Origin: JALHOM01 sp964444225 | GTDB lineage: Bacteria > Patescibacteriota > Saccharimonadia > Saccharimonadales > 2-12-FULL-41-12 | NCBI GenBank assembly: GCA_964444225.1 | Contig: CAYUFM010000005.1 | Coordinates: 1-55,162 of the forward strand | Reading direction: 5' to 3' | Length of the DNA: 55,162 nt | Shown: one piece after another, positions 32,981 to 41,610 of the stretch | How the letters are laid out: each line of letters begins with the position of its first letter | How positions within the stretch are numbered: the first letter of the stretch is position 1 | The notes under the pieces: generated by a model | What the model was told of the DNA's origin: nothing | The model's input: the letters and a program-made list of their open reading frames with translations, nothing else | Database searches by the model: none | Translations under genes and position numbers: made by a program

Positions 32981-34924
32981 ATGCAAAAATTTAAACAAAA
33001 AACAGCTAAGATATTGACCAAACTGCGCTCGTTCAGCCCTTTGCAGTACGCCCTGGCAACTGTGCTGACAGTCTACATCTTACTAATCATATCTTTAGTA
33101 AGTTTTTTGTGGCCAAAAAACATAGACTATAACTTCGCATCAGACAAAACATGTTTTTCTAATCCAATTATCTTACCAAATACTTTCCGGATCAACAGTG
33201 AACAAAACTACCAAATAACACATACCAACTCTGTAAAAATTAAAAACTACCCTCTTTTTTCTAAAAAATCATGCGTAACCATCAAAAAACTGGACCAAAC
33301 CGGAACAAATATAAAGTTATTACCACTTGGCAATAGTGTTTTTGCTCAAAAAATTAATATTAAACTACCCGAGACTCCCAAAATTACTTACTCGCAAAAA
33401 ACAGACGGGCCGATATCGACAATTGGAAAGTTAGAACTAAGTCTTAGCCAGGCAGACAAAACATTTAGTTACCATGTTCAGTCCAAACAAAAAATAAGTA
33501 ACTGCCAAAAAAATGAAAAAATTTTGATATGCGATCTAACCCCATTAGCGCTAGCTCAGTCACAAAAATACGAGCTTGAGTTTGTCAGTAAATTAAACGA
33601 ACAAATAATTGGTACGGTCTACAAAACCAGCGTCCAAACCGTAGATCCAATTGTTGTAACTAGTCAAAGTATTAGTAACGGAGCGCTAGTTTATGACGCA
33701 CCAACCCAGGTGATTATAACTACCAATAAAGACCTTGCTAGTTTTTCTGGGGTAAAACTGACTAACCTTACGACTTCAACCGAGCTAAAAAATACCTCCA
33801 AAATTGATGGCAAAAATCTACTGGTTAATTTTGATCAGCCTCTTCCTAGAGAGGTAACTATCGGCCTAACTATAGAGCAACTAACAGCTACCGACCAGGC
33901 ATTTTTGACGACTGCCTTTACGACCAATTTTGTGACATCCGGGGGACCTAAAGTAATAAACAAAAATTTTGGAACCTACGGCGAATCTACCAATAAAAAT
34001 TTTGTACTCAACTTGGACTCCGGCCTTTTGGCAGGCCAAAATTTGAGCGCCTTAGTCAGCATTATTGGTCCTTCAGGAGCCATTCCAGCCAACATTAGTG
34101 CCACCGGAAACTCCATCACAATTAGCCCCGTCCCTGCCCTACCACGTTGCACGACCTTTACAATAAAGCTCTTGCCGGGACTAAAAAACAGCTACGCCAT
34201 AGAAAACTCTGCCGGCTTTAGTGCAACCACACGTACAATCTGCCAAGAAGTATTTTCTATCGGTTATTCTGTTCAGGGCCGATCAATTACAGCCTACAAA
34301 TTTGGCAACGGACCAACTAAAACTATCTTTGTTGGCACAACCCACGGTGACGAAGCAAGTAGTAAATACACCTTAGACTCATGGGTTAATGAACTAGAAG
34401 TAAACTTTCACAAAGTGCCAAGTGGACGAACAATCTACGTAATACCCAATCTCAACCCAGATGCCTTCGCTGCAAGATCTAGGGTAAACGCCAACAATGT
34501 CGACCTCAACCGTAACTTCCCTGCCGACAACTGGAAGGCTGATGTAACTATTCCTGGCGGAACACTAGTAGTTAATGGTGGCGGTACCACCGCCCTATCA
34601 GAACCAGAATCACTAGCAATAGCCAACTTTATATCAGCTCAAGCTCCAGAGTTAGTGCTAACCTATCACTCAAAAGGATCCATGGTTATAGCAAACGAAT
34701 CAGGCGACTCGGTTTCAAGAGCCAACACTTACGGATCCTATAGTGGCTACTGGGCCAGAAAAGAAACCGACCTAGGTACAACATTTGCCTATGATACCAC
34801 CGGAGCTATGGAAAACTGGCTTCATGACAAAAAAGACATAGCCACCTTGCTAATTGAGTTATCTGCTCACACAAGTAACGAATTTTCTCGCAACAAAAAC
34901 GCCATGTGGGCTATGATTAACTGA
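32981..34924 (+). CDS. Membrane-anchored M14-family zinc carboxypeptidase with Ig-like domains
   Basis: A 647-aa protein: one N-terminal membrane segment (about 22-44), two to three Ig-like or Big_5-like beta domains (about 130-420; TSQSISNGALVYDAPTQV), and a C-terminal M14 peptidase (about 425-647). Zinc ligands are His and Glu of TTHGDEASS and His of TYHSKG; VDLNRNFP binds the substrate carboxylate; the catalytic Glu is in LLIELSAH. The short catalytic domain resembles MpaA-type enzymes acting on gamma-D-Glu-diaminopimelate in murein peptides. It probably trims cell-wall peptides outside the cell. Its TGA stop is part of the next promoter. Confidence 0.88.
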   Translation: MQKFKQKTAKILTKLRSFSPLQYALATVLTVYILLIISLVSFLWPKNIDYNFASDKTCFSNPIILPNTFRINSEQNYQITHTNSVKIKNYPLFSKKSCVTIKKLDQTGTNIKLLPLGNSVFAQKINIKLPETPKITYSQKTDGPISTIGKLELSLSQADKTFSYHVQSKQKISNCQKNEKILICDLTPLALAQSQKYELEFVSKLNEQIIGTVYKTSVQTVDPIVVTSQSISNGALVYDAPTQVIITTNKDLASFSGVKLTNLTTSTELKNTSKIDGKNLLVNFDQPLPREVTIGLTIEQLTATDQAFLTTAFTTNFVTSGGPKVINKNFGTYGESTNKNFVLNLDSGLLAGQNLSALVSIIGPSGAIPANISATGNSITISPVPALPRCTTFTIKLLPGLKNSYAIENSAGFSATTRTICQEVFSIGYSVQGRSITAYKFGNGPTKTIFVGTTHGDEASSKYTLDSWVNELEVNFHKVPSGRTIYVIPNLNPDAFAARSRVNANNVDLNRNFPADNWKADVTIPGGTLVVNGGGTTALSEPESLAIANFISAQAPELVLTYHSKGSMVIANESGDSVSRANTYGSYSGYWARKETDLGTTFAYDTTGAMENWLHDKKDIATLLIELSAHTSNEFSRNKNAMWAMIN

Positions 34925-34930
34925 TATAAT
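34922..34930 (+). promoter_or_regulatory. Extended -10 promoter of ychF, leaderless
   Basis: TGA-TATAAT: the TGA stop of the peptidase gene doubles as the TGn extension of a perfect -10. The hexamer ends 7 nt before the ychF ATG (34938), so transcription should start at the start codon. Confidence 0.6.
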
Positions 34931-34937
34931 TAAACTA

Positions 34938-36017
34938 ATGAGTTTGAGTATCGGGATTGTTGGTTTGCCCAACGTAGGCAAATCTACACTATTTAATGCG
35001 TTGACTGACAGTAATATTCTGGCGGCTAACTATCCTTTTGCCACGATTGAGCCGAATACAGGTATAGTCCCAGTTCCAGACCCAAGACTTAATAAACTAG
35101 CCGAGATATACGGTAGCCAGAAAATAGTTCCAGCCACTGTAACCTTTGTGGACATCGCCGGTCTAGTTGCTGGTGCATCCACTGGCGAGGGCTTGGGCAA
35201 CCAGTTCCTCAGCCATATCCGTAGTTGTGATGCAATTTGTCAGGTTGTCCGCGCCTTTCATGACGACAACGTAATACATGTCGACAACAGTGTCGATAGC
35301 GCCAAAGATATATCTGTTATTAATACCGAACTAGTTCTAGCCGACCTACAGACAATTGATAAACGTCTACCCAGGACAGAAAAAGAAGCCCGTGCCAATC
35401 CTAAACTAAAGCCAATCTTAGATACATTATTAAAGGCCAAAGAAATTCTAGATAACGGGACCCCACTAAGTCATAGATCTGGTGAAATCGAGCTTGAACA
35501 TATAAACGATCTGCAGCTAATTACAGCCAAGCCAATGATGTATGTCTTCAACGTTGACGAACAAACTTTAGGTGATGAAGCTCGTAAAAACGAGCTAAAA
35601 AGTCTAGTTGGCGACGCAACGGCTGTATTTATCTGTGCCAAACTCGAGAGCGAGCTATCTGGCCTAGACGACGCAGAGGCTAGCGAACTTTTAGAAACTT
35701 ACGGCGTAAATGAATCTGGCTTAAATTTATTGATAAAAAATGCCTATAGCTTACTTGGACTGCAGAGCTATCTAACTGCCGGCGAGAAAGAAGTTAGGGC
35801 TTGGACTATAAAAAAAGGCTATACTGCCCCACAAGCTGCTGGTGTAATTCATGGTGATTTTGAACGCGGATTCATTGCTGCGCAAATTGTAAGTTACGAT
35901 GATTTGGTTGATGCAGGCAGTGAGGCAAATGCTAAAGCAGGCGGAAGAATAAGAACCGAGGGCAAGACTTATGTCATGCAACCAAATGATGTAGTAGAAT
36001 TTAGGTTCAATGTTTGA
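34938..36017 (+). CDS. ychF: YchF/OLA1-type GTPase/ATPase
   Basis: A 359-aa Obg-family P-loop protein of typical length: G1 GLPNVGKSTLFNAL, G3 DIAGLVAGASTGEGLGNQFLSHIR, a G4-region NVDEQ in place of NKxD (the known YchF change giving ATP preference), and a C-terminal TGS domain ending VMQPNDVVEFRFNV. It binds ribosomes and acts in translation or stress control. Confidence 0.97.
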   Translation: MSLSIGIVGLPNVGKSTLFNALTDSNILAANYPFATIEPNTGIVPVPDPRLNKLAEIYGSQKIVPATVTFVDIAGLVAGASTGEGLGNQFLSHIRSCDAICQVVRAFHDDNVIHVDNSVDSAKDISVINTELVLADLQTIDKRLPRTEKEARANPKLKPILDTLLKAKEILDNGTPLSHRSGEIELEHINDLQLITAKPMMYVFNVDEQTLGDEARKNELKSLVGDATAVFICAKLESELSGLDDAEASELLETYGVNESGLNLLIKNAYSLLGLQSYLTAGEKEVRAWTIKKGYTAPQAAGVIHGDFERGFIAAQIVSYDDLVDAGSEANAKAGGRIRTEGKTYVMQPNDVVEFRFNV

Positions 36018-36043
36018 CGGAAAGTCACTATACAAAGTATAGT
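36014..36043 (+). promoter_or_regulatory. Promoter of the ABC transporter unit
   Basis: TTGACG (36014-36019; five of six, overlapping the ychF stop), 18-nt spacer, TATAGT (36038-36043; five of six). The -10 ends 10 nt before ATG 36054, so the leader is only a few nt. Confidence 0.6.
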
Positions 36044-36044
36044 G
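36026..36044. promoter_or_regulatory. Operator-like palindrome over the -10 box
   Basis: CACTATA (36026-36032) and TATAGTG (36038-36044) form a perfect 7-bp inverted repeat around CAAAG that covers the -10 box. A bound repressor would block the ABC transporter promoter. Confidence 0.45.
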
Positions 36045-36053
36045 AATAAATCT

Positions 36054-36803
36054 ATGAATGCACTTGAAGTAAAAAAACTAAAGAAAACATACGCCGATGG
36101 CACTATTGCCCTGAAAGGGATTGATCTTGTAATCCCCGAAGGCTCCTTTTTTGGTTTGCTCGGCCCCAACGGCGCCGGCAAAAGCACGCTGATTCATTCT
36201 TTAGTAGGCTTAACCAAGCCAACAAATGGTGAAGCAAAAGTTTTTGGCCATGACGTTGTTACCAATTACCGAGAAGCGCGAAGCTACATAGGTCTGGCAC
36301 CTCAAGAAGTAAATATGGACTGGTTTCTAAACGTTGAGGACACTCTGGATTATCACGGTGGCTACTTTGGTATGACAAAGTCTGAGCGCAAAGAACGCAT
36401 TAATGAACTTCTCAAAGACTTCTCACTGGAAGATAAGCGCAAAACTAACTCAAGGTTTTTGTCAGGAGGCATGAAGCGCCGAGCAGTCTTAGCCCGAGCG
36501 CTAATGCACAAACCCAAACTTTTGATCTTGGATGAGCCAACTGCTGGAGTAGACGTAGAACTCAGACTTGAATTGTGGCAATACATGAAAAAAATCAATA
36601 AACAAGGCACAACAATTTTACTTACCACGCACTATATCGAAGAAGCCGAGGAACTATGCGATAGTCTAGCACTCATAAATAAGGGTCAGATTGTTAAAAC
36701 TGGCACACCTAAAGAGCTCATGAAGTTCTACAAGAAAAAAACTCTTGAGGATGTCTATCTTGAACTAATTGGCAGAGGCGAATTAACAAGGTCAACAAAA
36801 TGA
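36054..36803 (+). CDS. ABC-2-type exporter, ATP-binding subunit
   Basis: The product from ATG 36054 is 249 aa with Walker A GPNGAGKST, Q-loop GLAPQE, signature LSGGMKRR, Walker B LLILDEPTAGVD and H-loop TTHY, as in DrrA/NodI-type exporters. The GTG at 36042 lies inside the -10 box and is rejected as a start. It drives the permease encoded next, with a four-base ATGA overlap. Substrate unknown: drug, lipid or polysaccharide are all possible. Confidence 0.93.
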   Translation: MNALEVKKLKKTYADGTIALKGIDLVIPEGSFFGLLGPNGAGKSTLIHSLVGLTKPTNGEAKVFGHDVVTNYREARSYIGLAPQEVNMDWFLNVEDTLDYHGGYFGMTKSERKERINELLKDFSLEDKRKTNSRFLSGGMKRRAVLARALMHKPKLLILDEPTAGVDVELRLELWQYMKKINKQGTTILLTTHYIEEAEELCDSLALINKGQIVKTGTPKELMKFYKKKTLEDVYLELIGRGELTRSTK

Positions 36804-37573
36804 TCAAACATACGTATCTCCCCTTTTGGACTGTGCTAAGGCGAGAACTTTATAGATTTTGGGGAATAAAACGCCAAACTATTTTGGGGCCACTACTAGA
36901 AACAGCACTTTACATCAGCGTTTTTGGTGCGGCCCTAGGTTCACGAATAGATAATCTAGAAGGTTACTCATACATAGTTTTTATTATCCCAGGACTACTA
37001 ATGATGAGTTTTGCAATGAATATCTTTAACAATAACGCCAGTTCATTGATGCAACAAAAACTTCAAAAATCTATCGACGACCAACTAACCTCGCCTATTT
37101 CCAACACTCAGCTTTTTATGGCCTATGGGATCGGTGGGTTTATAAGAGCTAGTATCATTGTAGTCATCACCTACATAACTGCGTTTATATTAGTAGACGA
37201 CCTACCAATGGTTCACCCCTTTTTATTTCTGCTGAGTTTTCTGTTTATTGGTTTTTTCTTTGCAATGCTAGGAGTATTGATTGGCCTGAAATCTGAAAAA
37301 TTTGATGACCTTAGCTTGTACCTAACCTTTATTTTGCAACCACTGATATTTCTGGGTGGTGTGTTTTATTCTGCCTCACTATTACCTCCAGTATTTGAAA
37401 TGTTAACTAGATTTAATCCAATCTATTACATGATTAATACTGTGAGATATTCTATGTTGGGTAGTGCCGACGTAAATGTAGCTATCTCATTACTCACGGT
37501 TGGAATAGCAGGAATTGTATTATTTATTGTTAATTACAAACTTTTTAATAAAGGCTACAGACTGCGGTCTTAA
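36800..37573 (+). CDS. ABC-2-type exporter, permease subunit
   Basis: A 257-aa ABC-2 membrane protein with six membrane segments, including GYSYIVFIIPGLLMMSFAMN and FLGGVFYSASLLPPVFEML-type conserved segments and NPIYYMINTVRY near the C-terminus. It forms the channel for the preceding ATPase. It is convergent with the beta-lactamase gene, overlapping by four nt. Confidence 0.92.
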   Translation: MIKHTYLPFWTVLRRELYRFWGIKRQTILGPLLETALYISVFGAALGSRIDNLEGYSYIVFIIPGLLMMSFAMNIFNNNASSLMQQKLQKSIDDQLTSPISNTQLFMAYGIGGFIRASIIVVITYITAFILVDDLPMVHPFLFLLSFLFIGFFFAMLGVLIGLKSEKFDDLSLYLTFILQPLIFLGGVFYSASLLPPVFEMLTRFNPIYYMINTVRYSMLGSADVNVAISLLTVGIAGIVLFIVNYKLFNKGYRLRS

Positions 37574-38514
37574 GGTAACATTTCTCTATCTATGGCCGAG
37601 GCTAGATCAGCAATCTGCGGCCAAGTTGCATTCTTTGTCATAATAACCAAAACATACTTCGAGCTACCGTGAGTTACTATCGCAGCATCATGTCGGTACT
37701 CACCAATATCACCTGTTTTGTTAGCAACTAGACATTCCGATCCGCAACCGTTAGGAATTCCTTGGCGATATTTTTGCTCATACAGTCCATCAAAAACTAG
37801 CCTGCGAGCCTTGTCGCTTAGAATTTGGCTATTCTGTAATCGATACATTAACTCCGCAGTTTCTCTAGCTGTAGTCAACTGATTACCGTCCTTATTCAAC
37901 CTAGTATTTTTAAAGCCTAGGCTTTGGTTATGTGGATCAATATTTTTCCAGTTCGCATAATTAGCCAGTACCAATGGGCAGTCATTGTCCGAGACCTTTA
38001 TCATTGCTGTCACGCAGTCGTTTATAGATTGCTTACCCACAAAACTCTTCCAATTATCAGCACTGATCTTTTTCTCCAAAGGTGCTAGTAAAAATAGTTT
38101 GTACAAACTTGCGGCTGGCGTAACCGTATCAGAATTGATGTTGGCCATTCTGCCGGATTTTAGATCACGTAATGAGACCTGCCATTCACCATGTTGTGGC
38201 ATTTGATCAATCTTTTCCTGAATTGTTTTTACCAGACTTTGGTCTTCCCGGGCTTGAAAAGCCTTTTGGTCTATTTGCTCCTGGCTTAAAGCTTTTATTT
38301 CAGATGGAACCGGCGTTTTGTTCTCTGCGCTTAGCACTACATTTTGTCTTTGGTAATAAACATAGCCCATTGTGCCTAAACTACCTAAAATAAGCATTGA
38401 GAATATTGGTAAAAATACAAATGACCAAAGCGAGCGTTTTTCACTATACGCTCCAATTCTATAATTAAAATAGCGGTTTGTTTTACGGCCAAGCAGCCTT
38501 TTTTTTGCGGACAT
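37570..38514 (-). CDS. Class A beta-lactamase-like serine hydrolase with intact active site
   Basis: A 314-aa membrane-anchored protein (segment about 31-53) with an extracellular class A beta-lactamase fold: S136-L-Y-K139, S175-D-N177 and K266-T-G268, all intact, plus ARETAELMYRL in the omega-loop region. It may be a beta-lactamase or a DD-peptidase-like enzyme acting on peptidoglycan; the sequence alone does not decide. It is the catalytically complete relative of the degenerate domain at 10700-12607. Confidence 0.85.
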   Translation of the reverse strand: MSAKKRLLGRKTNRYFNYRIGAYSEKRSLWSFVFLPIFSMLILGSLGTMGYVYYQRQNVVLSAENKTPVPSEIKALSQEQIDQKAFQAREDQSLVKTIQEKIDQMPQHGEWQVSLRDLKSGRMANINSDTVTPAASLYKLFLLAPLEKKISADNWKSFVGKQSINDCVTAMIKVSDNDCPLVLANYANWKNIDPHNQSLGFKNTRLNKDGNQLTTARETAELMYRLQNSQILSDKARRLVFDGLYEQKYRQGIPNGCGSECLVANKTGDIGEYRHDAAIVTHGSSKYVLVIMTKNATWPQIADLASAIDREMLP

Positions 38515-38626
38515 TTTTATCTCTTTTTTTGAGTTTTAATTTTTGCGTTTTGGTAGTTTGTTTTAGTATTTCAAACTTAACTAAAACATATCATATAGCC
38601 TCAAAAATCTGCAAATATAAATTGTG

Positions 38627-39310
38627 TTAGTTATTCGCAGCCACTTTTGTGTCGCCTGATGGCCAATTGAGTACAATATTTTTTAAGGTTTCTACCACTG
38701 TTTTATCGTCTGGAATATCATTGTTTTCATAATAATGACTAGTTGAAATGTAATTTTCTACACTACTTAGACAAAAAATTTGATCAACCAAAATATGCAT
38801 TTTATCTATAGCTTCTCCGCTAGCAACGGGCGTTGCTAAAATAATGCGCTTTGTACTAATGGGGCGCAAAAATTCAGTTGCAATTTGTAATGATAAAGCG
38901 CTATTCAAACCATCAGAAACCAAAATTATAATATGTCGATTAAGCATTTCTTTTGGAATCACACCGTCTTTGCCCGCTACGTGGTTAAGCTCTTGGTACT
39001 CATCCATGTGTCGCTGGTCTGTAAAGAATCTCAGGGCGTTTTCATCTTCCTCAAGTTCGCCCAACGAAAATGCTGTGTTATAAGAAAATGCACCCCCTGA
39101 GTCTATAGAGCTACCAAGCATCTCACCACCAGACGAAACTTCATCTGTAGTAAAAATAAATAACGAACCATGGGTCTTTTTGGCGATTTCCTGTCCAACC
39201 AAAATTGCCCCTCTGCTAAGTGCAATGACGGCAATATTATCATTGCCTAACCCAAATATCCTATCGGCTAACTGTATGCCTGCGTCTACGCGACTTTTGA
39301 AATAATTCAC
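38627..39310 (-). CDS. Phosphoribosyltransferase-fold protein, probably non-canonical
   Basis: A 227-aa protein resembling type I phosphoribosyltransferases: FKSRVDAGIQLADRIF, VIALSRGAILVGQEIA, then IIILVSDGLNSALSLQIA in the place of the PRPP-binding loop (normally two acidic residues followed by G-x-[AT]-[TS]-G-x-[TS]). The acidic pair is reduced to S-D and the glycine-threonine turn is N-S-A, so PRPP binding is doubtful. It lies 9 nt after tlyA in the same operon. Confidence 0.65.
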   Translation of the reverse strand: MNYFKSRVDAGIQLADRIFGLGNDNIAVIALSRGAILVGQEIAKKTHGSLFIFTTDEVSSGGEMLGSSIDSGGAFSYNTAFSLGELEEDENALRFFTDQRHMDEYQELNHVAGKDGVIPKEMLNRHIIILVSDGLNSALSLQIATEFLRPISTKRIILATPVASGEAIDKMHILVDQIFCLSSVENYISTSHYYENNDIPDDKTVVETLKNIVLNWPSGDTKVAANN

Positions 39311-39319
39311 TAGGTTTAA

Positions 39320-40039
39320 TTATATCTTTTTTAATAAATAAAAACGCTCTTTATTACCCTTTTCACCAGAAACATCGCTGTCCTGTTTCTCGGCAATAAA
39401 AAAATATTGTTTTGCCCAAGACTCAAAATCTTTCAGTATGTCTCTGCGTATCGCCTCGTTTTTAATAACACCTTTGTGTTTGATGTTGCTATTTTTTGCT
39501 TCAAACTGTGGTTTTACCATCGCTAAAATTTGAGTATTTTTATTTAGTAACTTACCAATACTGGGCAAGAGCTCCCGTAAAGATACAAACGAAACATCAG
39601 CCAAAACAATATGTACAACAGAGGATAATTTTTTAATATGCCTGATATCTGTTTGTTCATGTAATTCAATTTTTGGATTTGTTCTGAGCGACGGATGTAG
39701 CTGATTGGTACCAAGCTCTACTGCAATAACTTTTTTAGCACCGTTTTGCAGTGCATAATCTGTAAAACCGCCAGTGCTACTGCCTACATCAAGGACTACT
39801 TTATTATTGAAATCTAAACCAAAATTACCAGCGACCGAAGCTAGTTTAAAGCCGGCCCGGGAAACATATCTATCATCATCCTGTAGTTCAATCTTTGTGC
39901 TCTCATCGATAAAAAACCCTGGTTTTTGGACAACCTTACTATTAACCTTAACCTTGCCAAGCCTAATATAACTCTCTGCTTGGCTTCGCGTAGAAACTAA
40001 TCCTTGTGAAACTAAGCTCAAATCAAGTCTTTTCTTCAT
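39320..40039 (-). CDS. tlyA: TlyA-type rRNA 2'-O-methyltransferase
   Basis: A 239-aa protein: N-terminal S4 domain (KKRLDLSLVSQGLVSTRSQAESYI) and a Rossmann FtsJ-like methyltransferase with the SAM motif VLDVGSSTGGFTDYAL, HIVLADVSFVSL and MVKPQFEA. TlyA methylates ribose of cytidines in 16S and 23S rRNA. It follows the 40043-40585 gene by 3 nt. Confidence 0.93.
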   Translation of the reverse strand: MKKRLDLSLVSQGLVSTRSQAESYIRLGKVKVNSKVVQKPGFFIDESTKIELQDDDRYVSRAGFKLASVAGNFGLDFNNKVVLDVGSSTGGFTDYALQNGAKKVIAVELGTNQLHPSLRTNPKIELHEQTDIRHIKKLSSVVHIVLADVSFVSLRELLPSIGKLLNKNTQILAMVKPQFEAKNSNIKHKGVIKNEAIRRDILKDFESWAKQYFFIAEKQDSDVSGEKGNKERFYLLKKI

Positions 40040-40042
40040 AGG

Positions 40043-40585
40043 TTAGCCCTCAAGTTCATATCTACCAATTACTTCATAAAATTCCATACAAGTTCTCATG
40101 ACAGTTAATTTTCCTACCGGCAAACAAAGGCTCGAAGGCACTGTGAAGCCAATATAATATGGAGTTGGTGGTAAGTTATCAAAAATCTTGGCTTTATTAT
40201 GACGCAAAAATGTAACAAGATGTTGACGTAAATTAACTATTTCATCAGATCCACAATCTCCGGTAGGCCAAAGCATTGTGCCATCGTGCCTGCCCGACGT
40301 TCGCTCAATACCTTGCCCACCCTTTATGCCTAGCCTATGTTTTGGGTGATACCAGGATACATCTTGTACAACTTCTCTAACAATTTGTGAACTAGGTGCA
40401 TGAAAAGGTGGAACCACGCTTACGTAGCCACTCATCTCAAGTTGATCGATAGCATTAATCGCACCGGTATCTAGAGGAGATCCTTCTCGAAAAGCCACAA
40501 CTGTAAAATGATCTTTTTCCTTGCTTAGAGGTAGTTTTTTGGGAGATCTGCCGTCAAGTGAATTGCTACGGAAATCATATCCCAT
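40043..40585 (-). CDS. Unknown soluble protein between EF-P and tlyA
   Basis: A 180-aa protein without membrane segments; Pro/His/Gly-rich in the middle (HPKHRLGIKGGQGIERTSG). I recognise no family. It has a GGAT-type ribosome binding site and lies 3 nt from both neighbours (efp upstream, tlyA downstream), which places it in a translation-related operon. Confidence 0.65.
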   Translation of the reverse strand: MGYDFRSNSLDGRSPKKLPLSKEKDHFTVVAFREGSPLDTGAINAIDQLEMSGYVSVVPPFHAPSSQIVREVVQDVSWYHPKHRLGIKGGQGIERTSGRHDGTMLWPTGDCGSDEIVNLRQHLVTFLRHNKAKIFDNLPPTPYYIGFTVPSSLCLPVGKLTVMRTCMEFYEVIGRYELEG

Positions 40586-40588
40586 CTA

Positions 40589-41155
40589 CTAATCCTTTTT
40601 GCGTTCACGATACGCACCACTAGAGGTATCAACCGAAATAATATCACCTGTTTTTATGAATGCCGGTACCCTAACACTGACACCTGTTTCAAGAGTTGCT
40701 TCTTTTGTTATAGACGAACTTGTGTCGCCCTTAACTGCATCCTCCGTGTACTCTACTTTAAGATAAACATTTTTAGGCATCTCGATATTAATTATATTAC
40801 CACTAAACTTCTGGACCTGAATTTTGTCGCCTTCCTTTAGAAAGCCTGCGTAGTCCCCAACAATTTCTTTATCTACTTCGTATTGCTCGAAGTTAGCTTC
40901 ATCCATGAAATAAAACTTAGATCCATCAGCATACAAATATTGTGCATTGGTATTCTCTACATCCGCTGGCTCAATACTATCATTGCCCTTAAAGGTTTTA
41001 TCCAAGACTTTACCATCTGTTAAACTCTTGATTTTCACATTAACTATCGAGCCACCACGTCCAACAACTTTTTGGGCATACTCAACAACCCGATACGGCG
41101 TACCGTCAAGCTGAAAAACTGTACCTTTTTTTAGATCTGTTACACCAAACGCCAT
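40589..41155 (-). CDS. efp: Translation elongation factor P
   Basis: A 188-aa EF-P with three beta-barrel domains and the usual length. EF-P rescues ribosomes stalled on polyproline. The tip of domain I reads V-V-G-R33-G-G instead of P-G-K-G, so the residue that is modified in other bacteria is Arg here, as in rhamnosylated EF-P, and the preceding Pro is Val. No epmA, epmB or earP gene is in the window. It has a GGAAGGAAAG ribosome binding site. Confidence 0.96.
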   Translation of the reverse strand: MAFGVTDLKKGTVFQLDGTPYRVVEYAQKVVGRGGSIVNVKIKSLTDGKVLDKTFKGNDSIEPADVENTNAQYLYADGSKFYFMDEANFEQYEVDKEIVGDYAGFLKEGDKIQVQKFSGNIINIEMPKNVYLKVEYTEDAVKGDTSSSITKEATLETGVSVRVPAFIKTGDIISVDTSSGAYRERKKD

Positions 41156-41246
41156 TTTTTATAACTTTCCTTCCGTGATTAATCGTAATAAAAGTTTTTT
41201 TGTTTCTGGTTGCATATTCTGTATTCCAAATTCTAAAATCTATATT

Positions 41247-41450
41247 CTAATTTGATGCTACGAAAGGCATTAGCGCCAAGTGACGTGCGCGCTTGATAGC
41301 GACTGCAAGTCGCTTTTGCTGAACTTCTGTTAAGCCAGTTTTCTTACGTGTCTCGATTTGACCGTATTGGTTAACATAACGTTGCAAGGTTTTAAAATCC
41401 TTGTAATCAAAATATGGAACATCTGTCCGATTCTTAAATATCTTTGCCAT
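41247..41450 (-). CDS. rpsR: Ribosomal protein bS18
   Basis: A 67-aa bS18 with YFDYKDFKTLQRYVNQYGQI and TGLTEVQQKRLAVAIKRARHLALMPF. It pairs with bS6 on the 30S platform. An AAGGAGA ribosome binding site precedes it, and a large folded spacer (41481-41610) separates it from ssb. Confidence 0.97.
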   Translation of the reverse strand: MAKIFKNRTDVPYFDYKDFKTLQRYVNQYGQIETRKKTGLTEVQQKRLAVAIKRARHLALMPFVASN

Positions 41451-41480
41451 AAATTCTCCTTAAATATTTTGCTTATTATA

Positions 41481-41610
41481 GTTTTAGTGAATTTTGAGTA
41501 GTACAGTCTGGAGTGTAGGCCGAGCACAAAGTTTGAGCTGTATTTAAAATACAGTGAAAACTTTTGACGCAGATTTTCGCTCAAGCTATACTCCGAAAAT
41601 TTACTAAAAC
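41481..41610 (-). promoter_or_regulatory. 130-nt nested hairpin between ssb and rpsR
   Basis: The outer stem is GTTTTAGTGAATTTT (41481-41495) with AAAATTTACTAAAAC (41596-41610), 15 bp with one G-T; inside are GGAGTGTAG with CTATACTCC, GAGC with GCTC, and CTGTATTT/AAATACAG at the apex. The structure overlaps the ssb stop and ends about 20 nt before the rpsR ribosome binding site. It may be a bS6:bS18 autoregulation site, an attenuator, or a palindromic insertion. Confidence 0.6.

Noticed and set aside
36042..36053. GTG at 36042 as start of the ABC ATPase
   Set aside because: It lies inside the -10 hexamer of the promoter, so the transcript would not contain it; ATG 36054 is used.
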